64,000 nucleotides of DNA from Chitinophagaceae bacterium (GTDB taxonomy: Bacteria > Bacteroidota > Bacteroidia > Chitinophagales > Chitinophagaceae). Made by a program: the position numbers and the translations under genes. The notes beneath the pieces were generated by a model, which worked only from the letters and a program-made list of their open reading frames with translations, was not told the origin of the DNA and did no database searches. Every line of letters begins with the position of its first letter. The stretch's first letter is position 1. Location: contig JADKJC010000001.1 in assembly GCA_016722465.1 (NCBI GenBank), positions 1,302,001 through 1,366,000 of the forward strand. Reading direction: 5' to 3'. This document shows positions 1 to 8,651 of the stretch, in pieces.

Positions 1-1747
1 CGAGATGCTGGTAAGTACCAGTTTGTTCAATTTGGCCATTACTCATCAGTACGATCCTGTCTGCATTTTTAATGGTTGACAACCTGTGTGCAACAATCAA
101 AATAGTGTACTGCCCTTTCAGTGCATCAATATTATCCTGTATTGATTTTTCTGTTTCTGAATCGAGTGCGGAGGTGGCTTCATCCATGATGAGAATATCA
201 ATGTCTTTATACAATTCCCTTGCAATGGATATACGTTGTTTTTGCCCGCCACTTAAGTTAATACCGTTATTGCCCAGCAAGGTATTTTCCTTTTGGGGCT
301 GGGTGGTAATGAAATCACAGATCGATGCCTTGCTGATTGCATGATGATAACGATCGATGTTTTGCTGTGTTGGTTCAGCCCAAAGTGTGATGTTATTAAA
401 AATAGTGTCACTGAAAATAACAGGGTCCTGGGTAATGTACCCAACCTTTTTTTGAAAGGAAGTTACATTTAACTGCAGGCGATTGGTGCTGTCAATGAAC
501 ATACTTCCTGCATCGGGTGGCAGCAACCCGGCCAATAAGTTTACCAGTGATGTTTTACCGCTGCCGCTTTCGCCTACAAAAGCAACGGTTTCATTTTTGT
601 TTATAACAAGATTGATATTTTTTAATACCGTTTTATCACCATACTGCAGCGATACCTCTTTCAGTTCAAACTTTGACACAAAACCATTGATGCTGGCTGT
701 GCCGGGAGTTTCTCTTGTAGTATCAAGCTGCTGCTGAAATTTGATCATGTTTTCGATAGACCCAGATGCTGCCAGGAAATAGTTCCAGGCTGTTTGCATT
801 ACCAGCAATGCAGACAAAGCCCGGTAAAAAAACAACAGGCTTATCAATATCGGACCTAATGATGAACCCAAAAACTTTGTCTGTACTAAAATCACTGCGG
901 CTACAACAAAAATCAATAACGGTTCTCTTGCACCGGATATAACTGCACCCAATACCCCAATTTTCCTGTTTCCCTTTTCCAGATTCAACAAACCTTTCTT
1001 AAGCCTTTCTCCAAAAAAATTCAGAAGCCCGGTAGCCTTTAAATATTTGTAATTGCTTACATGCTGTATAATCAATCCCTGGAAATGATGTGCATCACTG
1101 GTAAGGGTTCTGGATGCTTCTTTGGTTCGGTCATTTATTTTTTTATAAATAAAATTGGTCAACACACCACCAATACTTACCAGTACGGCAAACTTTACAT
1201 CTACAAAAAAAGCAAAGCCCATATAAACTGCTACCAGTATCAATTGTTCAAAGGCTTTAAAGTAAGAGAGAAATGCCCTTGACACCCGGTCTACTTCGCC
1301 GCTCATGGTATTTTGTATCTGGCCGGCATCTGCAGTAATAAATGATTTGAAAGATACGCTGTTCAGAGAATCGAGCATCCGAAGCCTTACCTTCCTTATA
1401 AAGTATTGCTGGGCAATAACCGCATAAGCATCACAGCAATAACGTGCAAAACCTTTCAATAAAAAGAATACGCATAAAAAAATGAGTACAGAAGTTAAGG
1501 TGAGGCTGATGCCGGTTGCCTGCATCCCATCTACAATAAAACGAAGGTTGCCGAGTTTTTCAGGGTTTACTGTACTTTCTGCATTTACCATCTGAAGCAG
1601 TGGCAAAAACATGGTAAGACCAAAACCATCCAGCAAACCTACCAGTATACTCAGGGCAACTACAATGAAAACCCTGTACCTGAGGTATTGGTAGAAGTAA
1701 GCAAAATTGCTGAGGTAATTGTATAAAAACTTCTTGATCTTATTCAC
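1..1747 (-). CDS. ABC exporter, fused permease and ATPase (3' end beyond window)
   Basis: The minus strand is open from a GTG at 1745-1747 to the left edge, about 582 codons. The N-terminal half is hydrophobic and matches an exporter transmembrane domain. The C-terminal half has Walker A GESGSGKTS, signature LSGGQKQR, Walker B ILIMDEATSALD and the H-loop VAHRLST. An in-frame TGA at 1783-1785 limits the start and no ATG lies between it and the conserved sequence, so GTG is the best start. It follows the Wzc-like gene by 46 bp, so flipping of a polysaccharide or lipid-linked precursor is likely; substrate is inference. Only the last residues after the H-loop region are missing. Confidence 0.85.
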   Translation of the reverse strand, partial: MNKIKKFLYNYLSNFAYFYQYLRYRVFIVVALSILVGLLDGFGLTMFLPLLQMVNAESTVNPEKLGNLRFIVDGMQATGISLTLTSVLIFLCVFFLLKGFARYCCDAYAVIAQQYFIRKVRLRMLDSLNSVSFKSFITADAGQIQNTMSGEVDRVSRAFLSYFKAFEQLILVAVYMGFAFFVDVKFAVLVSIGGVLTNFIYKKINDRTKEASRTLTSDAHHFQGLIIQHVSNYKYLKATGLLNFFGERLKKGLLNLEKGNRKIGVLGAVISGAREPLLIFVVAAVILVQTKFLGSSLGPILISLLFFYRALSALLVMQTAWNYFLAASGSIENMIKFQQQLDTTRETPGTASINGFVSKFELKEVSLQYGDKTVLKNINLVINKNETVAFVGESGSGKTSLVNLLAGLLPPDAGSMFIDSTNRLQLNVTSFQKKVGYITQDPVIFSDTIFNNITLWAEPTQQNIDRYHHAISKASICDFITTQPQKENTLLGNNGINLSGGQKQRISIARELYKDIDILIMDEATSALDSETEKSIQDNIDALKGQYTILIVAHRLSTIKNADRIVLMSNGQIEQTGTYQHL

Positions 1748-1793
1748 CAGGTAACTTTGTAATAGAAAACAACTGACAGTGTTTCATGAGGGA

Positions 1794-4223
1794 CTAGCCA
1801 TTACCAACCAGTTTTGAAAAGAATGATTTTATCCATTTGAATATGCCACTTTTTTTCTTTTTCTCTTCCTGTGTATAGCCATAACCATAGCCATAACTGT
1901 ACCCATAACCATAGCCGTACCCATAGCCGTAGCCTTTACCATAGTTATACCCCATTATCCTTTTATTGACAATACCATTAAACACAATATTTATATTGGG
2001 TAGCCCTTTCTTTTGATAAATATCATTGATTAGGTTAAGGAATACATAGTTGGTATAATTATGCCTTACGATGTAGATGGTGGCATCTGCAATTCCGGCC
2101 AATATCTTGGCATCTGTTACCGCAGCTACAGGCGGAGAATCTATTACTATATAGTCAAATTTTTCCTTCAGGGAATTGATTAACTCCGTAAGCCTTGGGC
2201 CGCTGAGCAATTCTGCCGGGTTGGGAGGAATTGGCCCGGAAGGAATCACATATAAATTCTCAATGGTAGTATGTTGCTTGGTAACTTCTTCTTCGGTTGC
2301 TTTACCAATTAAATAGTTACTCAAACCAGGGTCTCTTGCAATACCCAGTGGTTTACTGATCTTAGGTTTTCTCAAGTCAAATTCCAGTAACACCACTTTG
2401 TCGCCGGTAAGGCTTAAGCTGATGGCCGCATTGATGGCCACAAAGCTTTTTCCTTCCTTGGGTATAGAAGAGGTGGTGAGTATCACTTTACATTTTTCTT
2501 TTGATGCAGCAGTGATATAATTGATGTTCGTTCTTAATTCCCTGAACTGCTCGGCGATCAATGTACGTTTACCGGCACCTACAACAATGGGTGATACAGG
2601 GTCGTGTGGATGAAAGATCAATTCAGAAATTACAGGAATGGGCAATGTATTTTCTATTTGTGCCCTGAACAATATCCGCTTGCTGGAAAACTCTCTCAGA
2701 TAGATATACACTACTACCAGTAACAATGCAATCAAAACTGAAATGGTATAGGTTTTTTTGGGTTCCGGCCAAATAATGCCCCCAGCTTCCGGTCTTTCAA
2801 TAACACGGTAATTGGGCAACACAGATGCAGAAGCAATAGCAGATTCTTCCCTCTTTTGTAACAGGAATGTGTAGATGGCATTTTTAATGGCCTGTTGTCT
2901 TGTAATGTCCAGCAGTTGTCTTTGCTTTACCGGAATCTTACCCAGCGATCCAGACATTTGATTATAATCGTTCTGCAACTGTGCTTTACTGGCAGATAAA
3001 TTGATCTTCAGGTTTTCAATACTTTTAAGAATACTTGGTTTGAGCTTCCTGATCAGGTCTTCCATTACAGGTATTTGTGGATTCTTTTCTCCCGATACCT
3101 GTTTTGTTCTTTCCAGTTCAACTTCTGTTTGATACAACTGGTTTAATAAATTATTCAATACAGGATCTGTAACACCCAGCGTGGCCGGAATAGCACTATT
3201 GGAATTATTACGCTGCACTACATATTTCTCTATTTCCCTGAGTACATCCAATTGTACGGACAACTCACCCTGTTTTCTTAAATTCTCTTTTGATTGTGCT
3301 AAATAGATTTCGCCCTCCCTTCCAAGGTCTACAATACCTTCGGATGTTTGAAAAGCCTGGAGTTCTTTTTCTACGCCATTCAATTCATCTGAGATCAGGC
3401 CAAGCCTGTCGTTAAGGAATTTGATTGCATTGCCATAAATACGGCTTTTATAATCAACATTGGAAACCCCATATAAATTAATAAGATTGTCGAGTATGGT
3501 TACTGCTCTTTCGGGGCCTGCATCATAAAATGTAAGGTCCAGAATAGAAGACTGTTTAGAAATTGGTGCTACACCCAATGACCCTTTCAACCTGCCAACG
3601 GCAGATGCAATCGGCGTAATGGTAATCTGGAGTTTTTTAATATTTTGAAATCCGGCATAGTCATTGTTTTTGATCCAGCGGATATTACCAACCCTGCTTT
3701 CAAAAAAACTGTCCAATGGATATACAACTCCATCAAACACTACTTTGTCTCCCTCCAGTTTGGCTTCGCCGGAGAAAGCAGTTTTTATGGAATCCGGGTG
3801 CTGCAGTTCAAGCCTAAAGGGAAGCTTTGCTTCATTATATTGGGATGTTCTTACCAAGCCTTGTTGTGTATAAACAACATTGAGTTGCAGTTTTACTGCC
3901 AGTTTGGTAAGCAGGTCTCTTGAACTTAATATCTGCATTTCCCTTTCTGTTTCCGAAGAAAGATTCCTGGTATCCAGCTTTATGATCTCCTGCAGGTTGG
4001 CACTTTTTTGCTGTGTTTCATCATTCACCACCATCCTTGCCTTTGCAACATAAATGGGTACCTGGTACCGCAAATAGATACGGGCTCCCACTACACCTAA
4101 TGCTACTGAAAGAATAATGAGTGGCCAAAATGGTAGCACCCTGTACAGCAACCGCTGTATCTGTTCTCCCTGGTCTACTACCTGTTCCTGAATATTGAAA
4201 TCCTGATTGTTACTGGTTGGCAT
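1794..4223 (-). CDS. Wzc-like polysaccharide co-polymerase / bacterial tyrosine autokinase
   Basis: An 809-residue inner-membrane protein that combines a Wzz chain-length domain with a BY-kinase domain, the usual layout for Wzc proteins. A first membrane segment lies near residues 32-52 (PLIILSVALGVVGARIYL), followed by a long coiled-coil periplasmic part and a second segment near residue 500 (ISVLIALLLVVVYIYL). The kinase has Walker A TSSIPKEGKS, an A' motif LLEFDLRKP and Walker B YIVIDSPP. The tail, residues 758-784, carries 12 tyrosines in Gly-Tyr repeats, the expected autophosphorylation cluster, followed by a basic amphipathic end. It lies 27 bp downstream of the Wza-like gene in one operon and should control export or polymer length together with it. 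Confidence 0.9.
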   Translation of the reverse strand: MPTSNNQDFNIQEQVVDQGEQIQRLLYRVLPFWPLIILSVALGVVGARIYLRYQVPIYVAKARMVVNDETQQKSANLQEIIKLDTRNLSSETEREMQILSSRDLLTKLAVKLQLNVVYTQQGLVRTSQYNEAKLPFRLELQHPDSIKTAFSGEAKLEGDKVVFDGVVYPLDSFFESRVGNIRWIKNNDYAGFQNIKKLQITITPIASAVGRLKGSLGVAPISKQSSILDLTFYDAGPERAVTILDNLINLYGVSNVDYKSRIYGNAIKFLNDRLGLISDELNGVEKELQAFQTSEGIVDLGREGEIYLAQSKENLRKQGELSVQLDVLREIEKYVVQRNNSNSAIPATLGVTDPVLNNLLNQLYQTEVELERTKQVSGEKNPQIPVMEDLIRKLKPSILKSIENLKINLSASKAQLQNDYNQMSGSLGKIPVKQRQLLDITRQQAIKNAIYTFLLQKREESAIASASVLPNYRVIERPEAGGIIWPEPKKTYTISVLIALLLVVVYIYLREFSSKRILFRAQIENTLPIPVISELIFHPHDPVSPIVVGAGKRTLIAEQFRELRTNINYITAASKEKCKVILTTSSIPKEGKSFVAINAAISLSLTGDKVVLLEFDLRKPKISKPLGIARDPGLSNYLIGKATEEEVTKQHTTIENLYVIPSGPIPPNPAELLSGPRLTELINSLKEKFDYIVIDSPPVAAVTDAKILAGIADATIYIVRHNYTNYVFLNLINDIYQKKGLPNINIVFNGIVNKRIMGYNYGKGYGYGYGYGYGYSYGYGYGYTQEEKKKKSGIFKWIKSFFSKLVGNG
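1875..1952 (-). repeat. Gly-Tyr coding repeat in the Wzc tail
   Basis: Short degenerate direct repeats of a CATAGCC/GTACC type encode alternating Gly-Tyr, 12 tyrosines in 27 residues. The repeat could expand or contract in steps of two residues and so change the number of phosphorylation sites. Confidence 0.8.
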
Positions 4224-4250
4224 TTAAATAGATTCTTTTACTTGTATGAA

Positions 4251-5057
4251 TTAATTTCTCCGTATGTTAATTACGGTTATCAGCAGAGAGACTCCTATGG
4301 CTACGATACTTACGTATTGCGGAATACCCGTTCTTGAAAAGAACCTTGCCTTAACAGGTTCAACATATACCACATCATTTGTTTTCAAATAAAAAAAAGG
4401 GGAGTTGAAAATGTCTTTCTTTAACAGGTTTAATTTGGAAACTTTTCTTTCGCCGTTTTCTTCTCTTATTACAACAATATTATCTCTTCGGCCCATTTCT
4501 GTGATATCACCCGCCATACTGAGTGCATCCAAAATAGTAATCCTTTCTGTTGGCATATTATATCTTCCACTCCTTGTTACTTCACCCAATACTGAAAAAG
4601 AATAATTCAAAAAACGCACATTCACTATCGGGTTCTTTGTGTAGTCTTTTAATAAGTCAGTTAGTTTTGTTTCCAGTTGCATCCTGGTCATTCCTTCGGC
4701 CTTTACTTTTCCAGCGTAAGGTATCTGTATGTTTCCATCAGCTTCAACAAGGTATCCCAAAGCAGAATTACCCCCTGCCAAAGCAGTACTACCCCCTGTT
4801 GCACCAATTCCATTACCGGAGTTTAATGCCGGTAAATCTGCAAGATTACTTCCTCCTACTGTGATCCAAAGCTGGTCGTTTTTTTGAATGCTGTTTTCAA
4901 AAGCGGCTTTTGCTGTTTTAATACTGGATGCACTGCTGTCGGCATAATCATTAAAATAAATTACCTGTTTTGTTGGGGTACAGGAAACAAAAAAGAATGC
5001 AAGCAGTATAATAATTGCTGTGAAGAAACGAAGCAGCAGGAATTGACGTATAATCAT
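4251..5057 (-). CDS. Wza-like polysaccharide export lipoprotein (SLBB)
   Basis: A 268-residue lipoprotein: hydrophobic signal and lipobox ending at Cys26 (FFFVSC). It has a Poly_export domain (YLVEADGNIQIPYAGKVKAEG, residues about 100-120) and one SLBB-like beta-grasp (SFSVLGEVTRSGRYNMP, residues about 155-172), then a C-terminal hydrophobic segment (YVSIVAIGVSLLITVI). This matches the short outer-membrane exporter proteins of Bacteroidota. It is the first gene of the leftward export operon, with a promoter about 310 bp upstream (5370-5399). The partner is the Wzc-like kinase downstream. Confidence 0.9.
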   Translation of the reverse strand: MIIRQFLLLRFFTAIIILLAFFFVSCTPTKQVIYFNDYADSSASSIKTAKAAFENSIQKNDQLWITVGGSNLADLPALNSGNGIGATGGSTALAGGNSALGYLVEADGNIQIPYAGKVKAEGMTRMQLETKLTDLLKDYTKNPIVNVRFLNYSFSVLGEVTRSGRYNMPTERITILDALSMAGDITEMGRRDNIVVIREENGERKVSKLNLLKKDIFNSPFFYLKTNDVVYVEPVKARFFSRTGIPQYVSIVAIGVSLLITVINIRRN

Positions 5058-5369
5058 GTTTATGGTTTGGCGATTTTTAATGAAAATCAGTTGGCTTGGT
5101 TTGCTTAAATGTAAAGATTAAAAGAAAGTATTTAAAAATACTAAAAATGCATTTAATTATGGCTTCGCCAGCCTCAGTCACATTCTTCAAAATGGCGAGG
5201 TGCATTATTATACAGGTGCCCGTTTTTTTCAAAAGATCCGGTCTCAATGGATGAGGCGCTTTGTTTAAAGGGAGTCAGAAATATTCTATTCAATTAATAA
5301 ATCAGGTAAAATTTTAGATTAGTATTAAAACTATTGGTTACCATCCTAAAAACTGAATAATTTTCGGCG
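5058..5369 (-). other. Long 5' leader of the polysaccharide export operon
   Basis: About 306 nt of untranslated leader are predicted between the promoter at 5370-5399 and the first start codon. It holds a short hairpin GGCT/AGCC (around 5161-5173) but no convincing open frame and no riboswitch that I recognise. Long leaders are known before Bacteroidota capsule operons, where antiterminators may act; that role here is inference. Confidence 0.35.
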
Positions 5370-5399
5370 CAAAAGTACCTTTTTTTTTGCAGTAACCAA
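5370..5399 (-). promoter_or_regulatory. Promoter of the polysaccharide export operon
   Basis: Minus strand reads TTG (5397-5399), 19 nt, then TACTTTTG (5370-5377), an exact match to the Bacteroidota TTG / TAnnTTTG promoter. Start of transcription expected near 5363. Confidence 0.65.
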
Positions 5400-5451
5400 C
5401 CACTCAAACCAGCTATTAAAGGAGGTTTTTATTATCTATATAATGGCTGTA

Positions 5452-5477
5452 CCCAATTCTTTTGAGTGGGCTTTTTT
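5452..5477 (+). terminator. Possible intrinsic terminator or attenuator, plus strand
   Basis: CCCAATTC pairs with GAGTGGG (one bulge, one G.T) and is followed by CTTTTTT. The 3' arm can pair instead with CCACTCAAA at 5400-5408 (9 bp, perfect with 5461-5469), which would break the terminator. No plus-strand gene lies nearby. Confidence 0.35.
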
Positions 5478-5554
5478 AAAACTGTGGATTACTGATTTGC
5501 AGGCAGCTGCAAAAATTGTTTTTAAACAAAAACTTTGACATCATGGAACAAAGC

Positions 5555-5584
5555 AAAAAAGGCGGAAACAATGTTCCGCCTTTA
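5555..5584 (-). terminator. Terminator of the rplM-tsf operon
   Basis: On the minus strand, AAAGGCGGAAC, a 3-nt loop and GTTTCCGCC are followed by six or more U. It lies 17 bp after the tsf stop codon. Confidence 0.85.
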
Positions 5585-5601
5585 TCAAAATAATATGTTG
5601 A

Positions 5602-6423
5602 TTACCCAACCGCTACTCTCTTAAATTCTGTTACTTTTAGCTCCGCATCCACGCTTTTAAGATAGTCGGCCACAGACTTTGCATTGTCTTTTACAAAAGG
5701 CTGTGCCATTAGGGTATTATCCTTTAAAAACCTGTTGATTTTACCAACGGCAATCTTTTCAGCCATTTCAGCAGGTTTTCCTTCTGCTTTAATTTGCTCA
5801 ATTGCAATTTCTCTTTCTCTTGCGATTGTTTCAGGAGCCACCGCACTTTCATCAACTGCCAATGGGTTCATAGCAGCAATCTGCATGGCTACGTCTCTTC
5901 CTGCTTCAGCAGCGTTTTTGCTAAACCCAACCAATACGCCCATCCTGTTGGCACCATGGATATAACTTGCCACATACGGAGCATCAACTCTTTCAACTCT
6001 CAATGCAATTTTTTCGCCTATCGCAGCTAATTTATCATTGATCAATTCTGCAACCTTACTTCCGTTGATAGCTACTTCATTTAATTCATCCACACTTTTT
6101 ACATTGTTTGCTACAGCTGCATCAGCAATGCTTTGTGCAAACGCAACAAATTCCGCATTCTTACTTACAAAATCTGTTTCACAGCTTACACATACAACAA
6201 TACCAGCAGTATTATCGGCAGTTGTTTTTGCAATTACAACACCTTCCTTAGCTTCTCTATCGCTACGTTTTGCAGCTACTTTTTGCCCTTGTTTACGCAG
6301 CCAGTCAATAGCAGCTTCGAAATCCCCGTTGCTTTCAGTCAGTGCTTTACGGCAGTCCAGCATACCTGCCCCGGTACTTTGACGCAGCTTATTAATATCA
6401 GCTGCAGTGATTGTTACACTCAT
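5602..6423 (-). CDS. tsf: Elongation factor Ts
   Basis: A 273-residue protein, the normal length. It catalyses GDP-to-GTP exchange on EF-Tu. The N-terminal UBA-like domain (DINKLRQSTGAGMLDCRKAL, residues 8-27) and the core motif CETDFVSKN (about residues 80-88), which contacts EF-Tu, are both intact. It is the last gene of rplM-rpsI-rpsB-tsf, 110 bp after rpsB, and is followed by a strong terminator. This order is the common bacterial one. Nothing unusual. Confidence 0.98.
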   Translation of the reverse strand: MSVTITAADINKLRQSTGAGMLDCRKALTESNGDFEAAIDWLRKQGQKVAAKRSDREAKEGVVIAKTTADNTAGIVVCVSCETDFVSKNAEFVAFAQSIADAAVANNVKSVDELNEVAINGSKVAELINDKLAAIGEKIALRVERVDAPYVASYIHGANRMGVLVGFSKNAAEAGRDVAMQIAAMNPLAVDESAVAPETIAREREIAIEQIKAEGKPAEMAEKIAVGKINRFLKDNTLMAQPFVKDNAKSVADYLKSVDAELKVTEFKRVAVG

Positions 6424-6533
6424 TGTAAAAATATTTTTATGCTCTACAAAACCAATTGGTTTTGTACTTACATTTTCTGTTAACGATATAATTTTAATTA
6501 CAGCATGAAACTTACCCGGGCTAACGGATAAAA

Positions 6534-7418
6534 TTACCTGGCGCCACCAGTTGCTGGTTTCCTTCCACCTGCACTAGGACCCGGAACCCTGCGTTTGGCA
6601 GGGGCTCCACCTCTTACTCTCTTGCTCTTGTCATCACCACCATCCTGCCTTTGTTCAAAGCGGGCTGCTCTTGCTTCTGCAGTTTCATCTGAATCTGAAT
6701 TGCTGTCGTCATCGTCCTTTTCTGCCTGGCGCTCTGCTAACCCTTCTGCAATGGCCGCTGTAATGTAGTTTACAACAATTGCAATAGATTTTGCCGCATC
6801 GTCATTTGATGGAATAGGAAATTCAATTTTATTCGGATCACAGTTGGTATCAACCATACCAAAAGTTGTGATATTCAAACGTTTTGCTTCTGCCAATGCA
6901 ATGTGTTCGTGGCCAATATCCACCAGGAACAATGCTGCAGGAATACGGCTTATCTGAGCAATACCACCCAAAACCTTTTCCATTTTATCCCTGTCACGAG
7001 ACAATGTTAAACGCTCTTTTTTTGTAAGGCTGTCAACAGTACCATCGTTCAGCATTTTTTCAATGCTCTGCATTTTCTTTACACTCTTACGAACGGTATT
7101 GAAGTTGGTAAGCATGCCACCCAACCAACGTTCGGTTACAAAAGGCATGTTCACACGCTTAGAAGCTTCGGAAACAATTTCTTTAGCCTGTTTCTTTGTT
7201 GCTACAAACATGATCTTCTTACCGCTTTTTGCGATTGATTTCAATGCAGCAGCGCTTTCCTGCAAACCTTCCACCGTTTTGTTCAGGTCAATAATGTGGA
7301 TGCCTTTCTTTTCTGCAAAAATATAAGGAAGCATTTTGGGGTTCCACTTCTTTTTCAAGTGACCGAAATGCACCCCGGCTTCAAGAAGCTGTTGTTGTAA
7401 GGAAGTTGTATTTTCCAT
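6534..7418 (-). CDS. rpsB: 30S ribosomal protein S2
   Basis: A 294-residue protein with the full S2 core: GVHFGHLKKKWNPKMLPYIF near the N-terminus, FVTERWLGGMLTNF and DTNCDPNKIEFPIPSNDD. The core ends near residue 232. After it comes an extension of about 60 residues, first acidic (KDDDDSNSDSDE), then Arg/Gly/Pro-rich, which makes the protein longer than the roughly 240-residue Escherichia coli form. It lies 81 bp after rpsI and 110 bp before tsf. Confidence 0.98.
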   Translation of the reverse strand: MENTTSLQQQLLEAGVHFGHLKKKWNPKMLPYIFAEKKGIHIIDLNKTVEGLQESAAALKSIAKSGKKIMFVATKKQAKEIVSEASKRVNMPFVTERWLGGMLTNFNTVRKSVKKMQSIEKMLNDGTVDSLTKKERLTLSRDRDKMEKVLGGIAQISRIPAALFLVDIGHEHIALAEAKRLNITTFGMVDTNCDPNKIEFPIPSNDDAAKSIAIVVNYITAAIAEGLAERQAEKDDDDSNSDSDETAEARAARFEQRQDGGDDKSKRVRGGAPAKRRVPGPSAGGRKPATGGAR

Positions 7419-7499
7419 TGTTTATAGTTAAAATAGTTTTTAATAATTGTTTTTCCTGGAAACCAAAATGAATCAGCAGCCGGGATACAGTATCCGATA

Positions 7500-7889
7500 T
7501 TAACGTTTGCTGAACTGGAAGCTTCTTCTTGCTTTTTTGCGACCTGGTTTTTTACGCTCAACAGCACGTGGATCTCTTTTGAGGAATCCTGCAGCTTTTA
7601 AAGCCGGGCGGTAATCTGCACTCACCTCAAGTAAAGCACGGGCAATGCCTAATTTGGCAGCTTCGGCCTGACCTTTAACACCGCCACCCTGTGCATTGAT
7701 AACAATATCAAATTTATCTGCAGCTTCTGCAGTTTTTAATGGCGCTTCCAGTTGGTTTTGTAAATACACCAATGGGAAATAAGTTTTGTAGTCTTTTCCG
7801 TTAACCGTTATTTTACCTTCTCCCTTGCTTAAGAAAACACGGGTTACAGCTTCTTTTCTGCGGCCAACTGCGTTTTTTTGTTTTTCCAT
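7500..7889 (-). CDS. rpsI: 30S ribosomal protein S9
   Basis: A 129-residue protein of normal length, with the family features AVGRRKEAVTRV at the N-terminus, GGGVKGQAEAAKLGIARAL in the middle and the basic tail ending KKARRSFQFSKR, whose last Arg reaches the P-site tRNA in known ribosomes. It follows rplM by 45 bp, the conserved pair. Confidence 0.98.
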   Translation of the reverse strand: MEKQKNAVGRRKEAVTRVFLSKGEGKITVNGKDYKTYFPLVYLQNQLEAPLKTAEAADKFDIVINAQGGGVKGQAEAAKLGIARALLEVSADYRPALKAAGFLKRDPRAVERKKPGRKKARRSFQFSKR

Positions 7890-7934
7890 TTCTGTTTATT
7901 TGGAATGAGTTATTTAATTGTTTGATGAAACTGA

Positions 7935-8378
7935 TTAGAACTTCAGTTCTTTTGGTTGCTGAGCGCCATGAGGATGTTCTGTACCGGCGTATACAAATAA
8001 TTTTTTGTACATCTTTCTTCCCAGCCTGTTTTTTGGTAACATCCCTTTTACAGCCCTCTCAATTAATACTTCCGGTCTGCGCCTGATAAGGTCTTTTGCA
8101 ATTTCTTCTTTACGGCCACCAGGAAAACCACTGTAAGTGTCATACACTTTGTCATCCATCTTATGGCCGGTCAGTTTTACCTTATCGCAGTTGGTTACGA
8201 TAATAAAATCTCCACAATCAACGTGTGGAGTAAAATAGGCCTTATTCTTACCACGAAGAATCGCCGCAATTTTTGAACACATACGACCAATGGTTTGATT
8301 AGTACCATCCACCACGTACCAATTACGGGCAACGGTAGCCTCGTTCGCATGTTTTGTTGTGAAATGAAGTTTGCTCAT
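7935..8378 (-). CDS. rplM: 50S ribosomal protein L13
   Basis: A 147-residue protein of normal length. Recognised by WYVVDGTNQTIGRMCSKIA near the N-terminus, the GDFIIVTNCDKVKLTGHKM segment, and AVKGMLPKNRLGRKM near the C-terminus. It is the first gene of the translation operon; a promoter-like sequence (8435-8468) and a short hairpin (8399-8418) precede it. Confidence 0.98.
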   Translation of the reverse strand: MSKLHFTTKHANEATVARNWYVVDGTNQTIGRMCSKIAAILRGKNKAYFTPHVDCGDFIIVTNCDKVKLTGHKMDDKVYDTYSGFPGGRKEEIAKDLIRRRPEVLIERAVKGMLPKNRLGRKMYKKLFVYAGTEHPHGAQQPKELKF

Positions 8379-8398
8379 TGTAATATATTTTTAGTGAC

Positions 8399-8418
8399 GC
8401 ACCCGCTATCCCAGGTGC
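8399..8418 (-). promoter_or_regulatory. Hairpin in the rplM leader
   Basis: GCACC and GGGTGC pair around an 8-9 nt loop within the short leader between the predicted promoter and the rplM start. It is a candidate for autogenous control by L13 or S9, which regulate this operon in other bacteria; I cannot match it to a known leader family. Confidence 0.3.
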
Positions 8419-8434
8419 TTTAAAATTTGGACGG

Positions 8435-8468
8435 CGAAGGTAGGATGATGTATACAGATTTCCTACAA
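8435..8468 (-). promoter_or_regulatory. Promoter of the rplM operon
   Basis: Minus strand: TTG (8466-8468), 23 nt, then TACCTTCG (8435-8442), one mismatch to TAnnTTTG. Spacing is a little long. Confidence 0.45.
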
Positions 8469-8600
8469 AAGATAAAACTTTTTTAAAGGGCTGTGTTATA
8501 AGATATTGATTTTCAGTAAAAATTTTGCTCGGAAAAATTTACTGTTAGAAAATTTACGAGTTTTAGAATCCGGGGTACCCCTGTAAAATATCGCTGTAAT

Positions 8601-8634
8601 AAAAAAGCTGGCCCAAATTGGGCCAGCTTTTATC
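8601..8634 (-). terminator. Terminator of the sus operon
   Basis: A 12-bp GC-rich stem (AAGCTGGCCCAA / TTGGGCCAGCTT) ending in six U on the minus strand, 17 bp after the last sus gene. It is nearly symmetric and could act in both directions. Confidence 0.88.
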
Positions 8635-8651
8635 AAAACAATTGTTTTTTA

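Noticed and set aside
5443..5538. 31-codon plus-strand frame, after AAAGGAGG
   Set aside because: It runs through the terminator-like hairpin at 5452-5477, and the GGAGG is 17 nt from the ATG. No family likeness.
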